Shown here: positions 57,508 through 64,000 of the stretch, piece after piece
How the letters are laid out: each line of letters begins with the position of its first letter
Position numbering within the stretch: position 1 is the first letter of the stretch
Origin: Oasisia sp. SBJ-2009
Taxonomy: Eukaryota > Annelida > Polychaeta > Sabellida > Siboglinidae
Assembly (NCBI GenBank): GCA_964017155.1
Contig: OZ024861.1
Span: forward strand, 23,309,713 to 23,373,712
Direction: 5' to 3'
DNA: 64,000 nucleotides
Position numbers and translations under genes: made by a program
Notes under the pieces: model-generated
The model's database searches: none
Told to the model about the DNA's origin: nothing
What the model saw: only the letters and a program-made list of their open reading frames with translations

Positions 57508-58968
57508 ATGCAAGTCCGTGCAGCAATGGCGCTTAGCAAACTGTGTCAGCGACGTTTGACACCAATCATCATCATGACGTTTTTTGTATACATCCTCATG
57601 CTCTTTGTCTTCTTGGAGGATATTTCTTCGCCATTTGCACAGAACGGTGACAGTGTTCAATTTGTGACTGAAAGAGTCGTCAGGCAAATGGTTCAGAAGA
57701 AACAGCCTGGTGGGCCAGCCACGTCTAAGCACTTCCTGAAGAATAAACTGAAAGCTAGTGATATTGTCAACATTCCTAAATCCACCACAGTGAATCCATT
57801 GTCCAAGTCATGCATTGGAAAACAGACAGAGGACAAGTTTCAATTTACGGAGGTCATCAAGGGTGTGTTTGTGTACTCTGTCTTCTTGGACGTCCGAAGC
57901 AATGACTTTGAGGATCGAGTTAACGGCAGCTCTTCCCTGCGACTGATGACAGTGCTGCCTACCAAGATGAACAAAGCCTATCCAGAGCTTTACTGTGTGG
58001 GACTGTTAGAGTCTGGACTCTACTGGTCAGTACGGGTGACCTTCTATGAAATGTGTGAGAACCATAGGCTGCAATATGGTTCATTCATTTTGTCATGTCG
58101 CCTGCCGAAGGAACTATGGCAGACACCACCGTGTTCAGTGCTTGTCTCTTCATCTACTGTACCAAGCAAGACTTCACAGTGGTTCAATGTTCACTCATCT
58201 GTAAAGACTCCCCTGCACAAATTTGAGGTTTGTGTTCCGCCTTTATTCGGCCAAATTGACAGGATGGAAGTTATTGAATTCATTGAATTGGCGCACCTGT
58301 TTGGTGCAGAACGGATACATTTCTATGATTACGATGTCTCGCCGTCTGTATCAAGAGTGTTGTTGTATTACAAGACGCGTGGCATTGTAGACATTCTACC
58401 ATGGAAGTTGGACGATCGACTGAAAAATGAGCAGATTCACTATAACGGACAGTCAGTGAACATACAAGACTGTCTGTATCGTAGCATGTTCACGACACGT
58501 TATCTTGCCTTCATGGACCTTGATGAGATGGTTGTGCCGAAAAAACATACCGACTGGTTGTCAATGATAACTTCTATAAAGAACCATACTCATCACGCAG
58601 GCTACAGTGTCATCAGTGCCTTCTTTGACCCGGAGTGGAGGCAGAAGGACAGTGGTTACGCAGTCAGGGGTCCACGACTTCGCAGCCTCATGGACATCAT
58701 ACGGACTAAACACCTGAATAGCAGGCGTACAAAGTGCATGGTGAATCCACGGCGCATTTTCGAAATTGGAATTCACCACGTCAGTAAGCCGATCGTGGCC
58801 ACGCTGCAGACTGTGAAACTGCCTGAAGAGATCGTTCTACTACATCACTATCGCGGGCGAGATCTCTCTGGTCCCTTCTTCAGTAAACATGTAGTTGATA
58901 ACTCTCTACTGGCCTATACTTCACAGCTGGAGACGGCCGTGGAGAGAACACTGCAGGCACTGAAGTAG
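57508..58968 (+). CDS. GT92 family glycosyltransferase, diverged third paralogue
   Basis: Intronless. 486 residues from the ATG at 57508, or 480 from the ATG at 57526, which has a strong context (gcaATGg) and aligns with the internal start of the other copies. An in-frame TAA lies at 57484-57486. It shows a short basic N-terminus, a hydrophobic type II anchor at about residues 17-36 from the first ATG, VCVPPLFGQIDRMEVIEFIE, GAERIHFYD, the metal motif DLDE (58516-58527) and LLHHYR near the end. It is clearly homologous to the two tandem copies but much more diverged, except for a near-identical stretch at about 58037-58260. Donor and acceptor sugars are unknown; a Golgi location is inferred from topology and family. 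Confidence 0.92.
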   Translation: MQVRAAMALSKLCQRRLTPIIIMTFFVYILMLFVFLEDISSPFAQNGDSVQFVTERVVRQMVQKKQPGGPATSKHFLKNKLKASDIVNIPKSTTVNPLSKSCIGKQTEDKFQFTEVIKGVFVYSVFLDVRSNDFEDRVNGSSSLRLMTVLPTKMNKAYPELYCVGLLESGLYWSVRVTFYEMCENHRLQYGSFILSCRLPKELWQTPPCSVLVSSSTVPSKTSQWFNVHSSVKTPLHKFEVCVPPLFGQIDRMEVIEFIELAHLFGAERIHFYDYDVSPSVSRVLLYYKTRGIVDILPWKLDDRLKNEQIHYNGQSVNIQDCLYRSMFTTRYLAFMDLDEMVVPKKHTDWLSMITSIKNHTHHAGYSVISAFFDPEWRQKDSGYAVRGPRLRSLMDIIRTKHLNSRRTKCMVNPRRIFEIGIHHVSKPIVATLQTVKLPEEIVLLHHYRGRDLSGPFFSKHVVDNSLLAYTSQLETAVERTLQALK

Positions 58969-59125
58969 TTCTCTCAACCTCTAGGATTGAGACGGAGATC
59001 AACAGAGTTCTGGTCATACTGTTGTAATTCCTTCAACCTGTCACATGGAGACAGAGGACTAGAGAGTTCAGTTGACACTGATGCTGTTGTTCCTCTGTTA
59101 GGCAGAGGTCAAAAAAGTTCTTTTC

Positions 59126-59131
59126 ATTAAA
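59126..59131 (+). terminator. possible polyadenylation signal for third GT92 gene
   Basis: ATTAAA about 160 bases after the stop, followed by tatgttttgttcattg. The only support is hexamer position and the T/G-rich downstream sequence. Confidence 0.45.
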
Positions 59132-59614
59132 AACGTATGTTTTGTTCATTGACATTGTTCAGCTAGTGTTTACGTTATTTTGGCTGATGTGTACCCTGCC
59201 ACAGCAAAATGGATATTAAGATGCAAAATTGCGAAAAAGAAATGCTGTCCCATTAAATATTCCTCATATCATCAGCTTTAAAATGATACATATTTTATTT
59301 AAATGCATTGGCTGTATCTATCATCTGGAAATGCACAGAGAGGTAATTCACATCATGTTGGCTGAAGTACATGTCGTAGTATAAGTCGGGTGTACACGTC
59401 ATGTATTCAGAGTGAGGCCAGCTGGTCGAGGCAACGCTGTCCATCTGAGTGCAAGTACATTCAGTTCTGACAGGATAGCTGTTGGTTAAGTGGAAATGAC
59501 AAGTGTCATTGTCCTCTCACGATCATTGTTCGCACGTGAGCTATAAATTATGTAGGCATCTTTTGTAGTTCATGTACAAACTAGCTCTGGTCTGTGTAGC
59601 ACCTGGTGCACTGG
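59132..59614. other. spacer, nothing recognised
   Basis: Unique sequence between the third GT92 gene and the E-box minisatellite. Confidence 0.6.
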
Positions 59615-60372
59615 CACAGTCACGTGTGAGGGCAGTCACCTGTGTGGGCAGTCACCTGTGTGGGCAGTCACGTGTGAGGGCAGTCACCTGTGTGGGCAGT
59701 CACCTGTGTGGACAGTCACCTGTGTGGACAGTCACCTGTGTGGACAGTCACCTGTGTGGGCAGTCACGTGTGAGGGCAGTCACCTGTGTGGACAGTCACC
59801 TGTGTGGACAGTCACCTGTGTGGACAGTCACCTGTGAGGGCAGTCACCTGTGTGGGCAGTCACCTGTGTGGGCAGTCACGTGTGAGGGCAGTCACCTGTG
59901 TGGGCAGTCACCTGTGTGGACAGTCACCTGTGTGGACAGTCACCTGTGTGGACAGTCACCTGTGTGGGCAGTCACGTGTGAGGGCAGTCACCTGTGTGGG
60001 CAGTCACCTGTGTGGACAGTCACCTGTGTGGACAGTCACCTGTGTGGGCAGTCACCTGTGTGGACAGTCACCTGTGTGGGCAGTCACGTGTGAGGGCAGT
60101 CACCTGTGTGGGCAGTCACCTGTGTGGACAGTCACCTGTGTGGACAGTCACCTGTGTGGACAGTCACCTGTGTGGGCAGTCACGTGTGAGGGCAGTCACC
60201 TGTGTGGGCAGTCACCTGTGTGGACAGTCACCTGTGTGGACAGTCACCTGTGTGGGCAGTCACCTGTGTGGACAGTCACCTGTGTGGACAGTCACCTGTG
60301 TGGACAGTCACCTGTGTGGACAGTCACCTGTGTGGACAGTCACCTGTGTGGACAGTCACCTGTGTGGACAGG
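59615..60372 (+). repeat. 16-bp minisatellite with E-box motifs
   Basis: About 47 units of cagtcacctgtgtgga or the variant ending gggc, each with a CACCTG E-box. Seven units read cagtcacgtgtgaggg and carry palindromic CACGTG (59621, 59669, 59765, 59877, 59973, 60085, 60181). The 1,177-codon frame that crosses it is a repeat artefact. Confidence 0.96.
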
Positions 60373-63235
60373 TCTCGCCTACTGCCAGCCACTCTCTACC
60401 TACTCTCTCTCTATCCCCCCCCCCACCTCACTCCCTCCATATCTCTCTTTTTCCCTCCCTTGCTTCCTCCTTTCTCTCGCTCTCTGTGCCTCTCCTCTTT
60501 CTCTATCTCCCTCATCCCCACTCTCTTTTTCCCTTCTTCCTCCCCCTCTGTCTCTTCCTCCCCTCTGTCTCTTCCTCCCCTCTGTCTCTTCCTCCCCTCT
60601 GTCTCTTCCTCCCCCTCTGTCTCTTCCTCCCCCTCTGTCTCTTCCTCCCCCTCTGTCTCTTCCTCCCCCTCTGTCTCTTCCTCCCCCTCTGTCTCTTCCT
60701 CCCCCTCTGTCTCTTCCTCCCCCTCTGTCTCTTCCTCCCCCTCTGTCTCTTCCTCCCCTCTGTCTCTTCCTCCCCCTCTCTCTCTTCCTCCCCCTCTGTC
60801 TCTTCCTCCCCCTCTGTCTCTTCCTCCCCCTCTGTCTCTTCCTCCCCCTCTGTCTCTTCCTCCCCCTCTGTCTCTTCCTCCCCCTCTGTCTCTTCCTCCC
60901 CCTCTGTCTCTTCCTCCCCCTCTCTCTCTTCCTCCCCCTCTGTCTCTTCCTCCCCCTCTGTCTCTTCCTCCCCCTCTCTCTCTTCCTCCCCCTCTGTCTC
61001 TTCCTCCCCCTCTGTCTCTTCCTCCCCCTCTGTCTCTTCCTCCCCCTCTGTCTCTTCCTCCCCCTCTGTCTCTTCCTCCCCCTCTGTCTCTTCCTCCCCC
61101 TCTGTCTCTTCCTCCCCCTCTGTCTCTTCCTCCCCCTCTGTCTCTTCCTCCCCCTCTCTCTCTCTTCCTCCCCCTCTGTCTCTTCCTCCCCCTCTGTCTC
61201 TTCCTCCCCCTCTCTCTCTCTTCCTCCCCCTCTCTCTCTTCCTCCCCCTCTCTCTCTTCCTCCCCCTCTCTCTCTCTTCCTCCCCCTCTGTCTCTTCCTC
61301 CCCCTCTGTCTCTTCCTCCCCCTCTGTCTCTTGCTCCCCCTCTCTCTCTTCCTCCCCCTCTCTCTCTTCCTCCCCCTCTCTCTCTTCCTCCCCCTCTCTC
61401 TCTTCCTCCCCCTCTCTCTCTTCCTCCCCCCCTCTCTCTCTTCCTCCCCCTCTGTCTCTTCCTCCCCCTCTGTCTCTTCCTCCCCCTCTCTCTCTTCCTC
61501 CCCCTCTCTCTCTTCCTCCCCCTCTCTCTCTTCCTCCCCCCCTCTCTCTTCCTCCCCCTCTCTCTCTTCCTCCCCCTCTCTCTCTTCCTCCCCCCCTCTC
61601 TCTTCCTCCCCCTCTCTCTCTTCCTCCCCCTCTCTCTCTTCCTCCCCCCCTCTCTCTTCCTCCCCCTCTCTCTCTTCCTCCCCCTCTCTCTCTTCCTCCC
61701 CCCCTCTCTCTTCCTCCCCCTCTCTCTCTTCCTCCCCCTCTCTCTCTTCCTCCCCCCCTCTCTCTTCCTCCCCCTCTCTCTCTTCCTCCCCCTCTCTCTC
61801 TTCCTCCCCCTCTCTCTCTTCCTCCCCCCCTCTCTCTCTTCCTCCCCCTCTGTCTCTTCCTCCCCCTCTGTCTCTTCCTCCCCCTCTGTCTCTTCCTCCC
61901 CCTCTGTCTCTTCCTCCCCCTCTCTCTCTTCCTCCCCCCCTCTCTCTCTTCCTCCCCCTCTGTCTCTTCCTCCCCCTCTGTCTCTTCCTCCCCCTCTGTC
62001 TCTTGCTCCCCCTCTCTCTCTTCCTCCCCCTCTCTCTCTTCCTCCCCCTCTCTCTCTTCCTCCCCCTCTGTCTCTTCCTCCCCCTCTCTCTCTTCCTCCC
62101 CCTCTCTCTCTTCCTCCCCCTCTGTCTCTTCCTCCCCCTCTGTCTCTTCCTCCCCCTCTCTCTCTTCCTCCCCCTCTGTCTCTTCCTCCCCCTCTGTCTC
62201 TTCCTCCCCCTCTGTCTCTTGCTCCCCCTCTCTCTCTTCCTCCCCCTCTCTCTCTTCCTCCCCCTCTCTCTCTTCCTCCCCCTCTGTCTCTTCCTCCCCC
62301 TCTGTCTCTTCCTCCCCCTCTCTCTCTTCCTCCCCCTCTCTCTCTTCCTCCCCCTCTCTCTCTTCCTCCCCCTCTCTCTCTTCCTCCCCCTCTGTCTCTT
62401 GCTCCCCCTCTCTCTCTTCCTCCCCCCCTCTCTCTCTTCCTCCCCCTCTGTCTCTTGCTCCCCCTCTCTCTCTTCCTCCCCCTCTCTCTCTTCCTCCCCC
62501 TCTGTCTCTTCCTCCCCCTCTGTCTCTTCCTCCCCCTCTCTCTCTTCCTCCCCCTCTCTCTCTTCCTCCCCCTCTGTCTCTTGCTCCCCCTCTCTCTCTT
62601 CCTCCCCCCCTCTCTCTCTTCCTCCCCCTCTGTCTCTTCCTCCCCCTCTGTCTCTTCCTCCCCCTCTCTCTCTTCCTCCCCCTCTCTCTCTTCCTCCCCC
62701 TCTGTCTCTTCCTCCCCCTCTGTCTCTTCCTCCCCCTCTCTCTCTTCCTCCCCCCCTCTCTCTTCCTCCCCCTCTCTCTCTTCCTCCCCCTCTCTCTCTT
62801 CCTCCCCCTCTGTCTCTTCCTCCCCCTCTGTCTCTTCCTCCCCCTCTCTCTCTTCCTCCCCCTCTCTCTCTTCCTCCCCCTCTCTCTCTTTCTCGACCTC
62901 TTTCTTCCCCTCTCTTTCTCCCCTGTTTTTCTACACCACCTCTCTCCCCCTCTCTTTCTCCCATTTCACCCCTTCCTTCTCCCCTCTATCCATCTCTTTC
63001 ACCCCCTTCTCCCCTATCTCCCTCTCTTTCACCCCCTTCTCCCCTCTCTCCCCCTCTTTCACCCCCTTCCCCCTCACTCCCTCTCTTTCTCCCTCCTCTT
63101 TTGCCCCCTCTCATTCTCTCTCCCCTCTCTTTTTCCCTCTCTCTCTTTCCCATCTTTTCTCCTCTCTCTTTCCCCCTCTCTCCCTCTCTGTTTCTCCCCT
63201 GTCTCTTCCCTCCGTCTTTCTCCCTCCCCTTTCTG
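60373..63235 (+). repeat. 18-bp polypyrimidine satellite
   Basis: From about 60546 to 62888 there are roughly 130 units of cctccccctctgtctctt and variants with tctctctctt. It is flanked by looser C/T-rich sequence. Between about 61530 and 61810 a 54-bp higher-order unit marked by an extra C (cccccc) recurs five times. Both strands give long artefactual frames. Confidence 0.96.
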
Positions 63236-64000
63236 CACAGTGGGTTTTCATGCCTCACATCTCACCCGTATGAATCCACCCAGATGTCATCATCATCTGT
63301 CACCAACAACTACTGTTGACAAAGTCATCTTGCATTTGATCAATTTCCTGTAGATGATATAGTTTAAAATTAATTTGCAAAGCATAGGTCAGTAATTCAA
63401 TATCCTATTAAAATTGCTGATTTCCTTGAAATGTTAAACAATTTAAGTACGTTTTTTTTCTTTCTTGAAAGCATCACATAAGCAGAAATTCAAATGCATG
63501 ATTTGTCGTGGTTGAAAATCAAATACTTAATATACCAGTCAGATTTCAATATGACACAATATATTTTATTTGACCTACTGGCAGATACCAGTATAATTTA
63601 TAACTAATAAAACGTACTATGAATCTATATAGAATTTCAAATAAAGTGCTAGCTAAGAAATAGCTCGTTTCTGCAGTCTGCATGCATTGATAAATTGTCA
63701 CCAATCACTGGCCTAGCTTTCAGGGCAAGCTTGACCTTTATGAAAAATAGAGAAAAGAAACTTTCTTATGAAGCCTCTTTTCTAAATGCTGATGTGACCC
63801 GACACAGCAGACTTGTTGCAGGGTTGTTGTATATTCACAGTTTCCAACACAAAACTAATGGCAATTTCTGCAAACGATCCAGTGACATATTTGTAGATGA
63901 CATAATCATGTTTATGCTGATGTAAAAACAATGGTCCCTCTAGATCTGAGTGAGGCCTCGTCACTCATGTGTCAGGTGAGTACATATAATTATAAACTGT
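63236..64000. other. window end, nothing firmly recognised
   Basis: AT-rich sequence. At 63975/63976 it holds cag followed by gtgagt, a strong donor-like match, but the preceding sequence does not translate into a recognised family member. Confidence 0.5.

Noticed and set aside
59786..63353. Open frames of 1,000-1,200 codons (+) and 854 codons (-)
   Set aside because: They follow the 16-bp and 18-bp tandem repeats in every frame and show no domain or real start context.

Overview
This is a nuclear segment from an animal. The + strand carries the middle of one multi-exon gene with GT-AG introns and animal-like interspersed repeats. Nineteen exons between 946 and 26697 (3,048 coding bases, 1,016 codons, all phases consistent) encode the central part of ASCC3, the large double-cassette Ski2-like helicase of the ASCC complex (alkylation repair, ribosome quality control). 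The species cannot be fixed from sequence alone. Several introns carry minisatellites whose units contain the exon edge and splice site, a pattern I recall being described for amphioxus as 'mirage minisatellites'. A cephalochordate (Branchiostoma-like) is my best guess; another marine invertebrate is possible.

Layout. 1-945: the end of an ASCC3 intron, with a 22/21-bp minisatellite. 946-26697: ASCC3 exons from the DEVH box of helicase cassette 1 to the start of the RecA2 lobe of cassette 2. Intron contents include (CA)n, (TG)n, splice-junction minisatellites, a 1.16-kb transposon with 15-bp inverted ends and a 5-bp target duplication, a 5.5-kb polypyrimidine satellite, and one GC-AG intron. 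26698-64000: no further ASCC3 exon could be found, so the last visible intron is at least 37.3 kb, or the gene is broken.

Within that interval lie three intronless, same-strand genes for type II membrane glycosyltransferases of family GT92 (formerly DUF23), at 37722, 49181 and about 57526. The first two sit in a head-to-tail tandem duplication of about 11.5 kb (32245-43857 and 43858-55323; the coding regions differ at 13 sites). The third is a diverged paralogue with one stretch of unusually high identity that suggests gene conversion. The window closes with a 16-bp E-box minisatellite (59615-60372), an 18-bp polypyrimidine satellite (to about 63235) and unassigned sequence.

The two gene groups have no evident functional link; they share position only. 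The most notable signal is the repeated seeding of tandem arrays at ASCC3 exon-intron junctions, on both the donor and acceptor sides.
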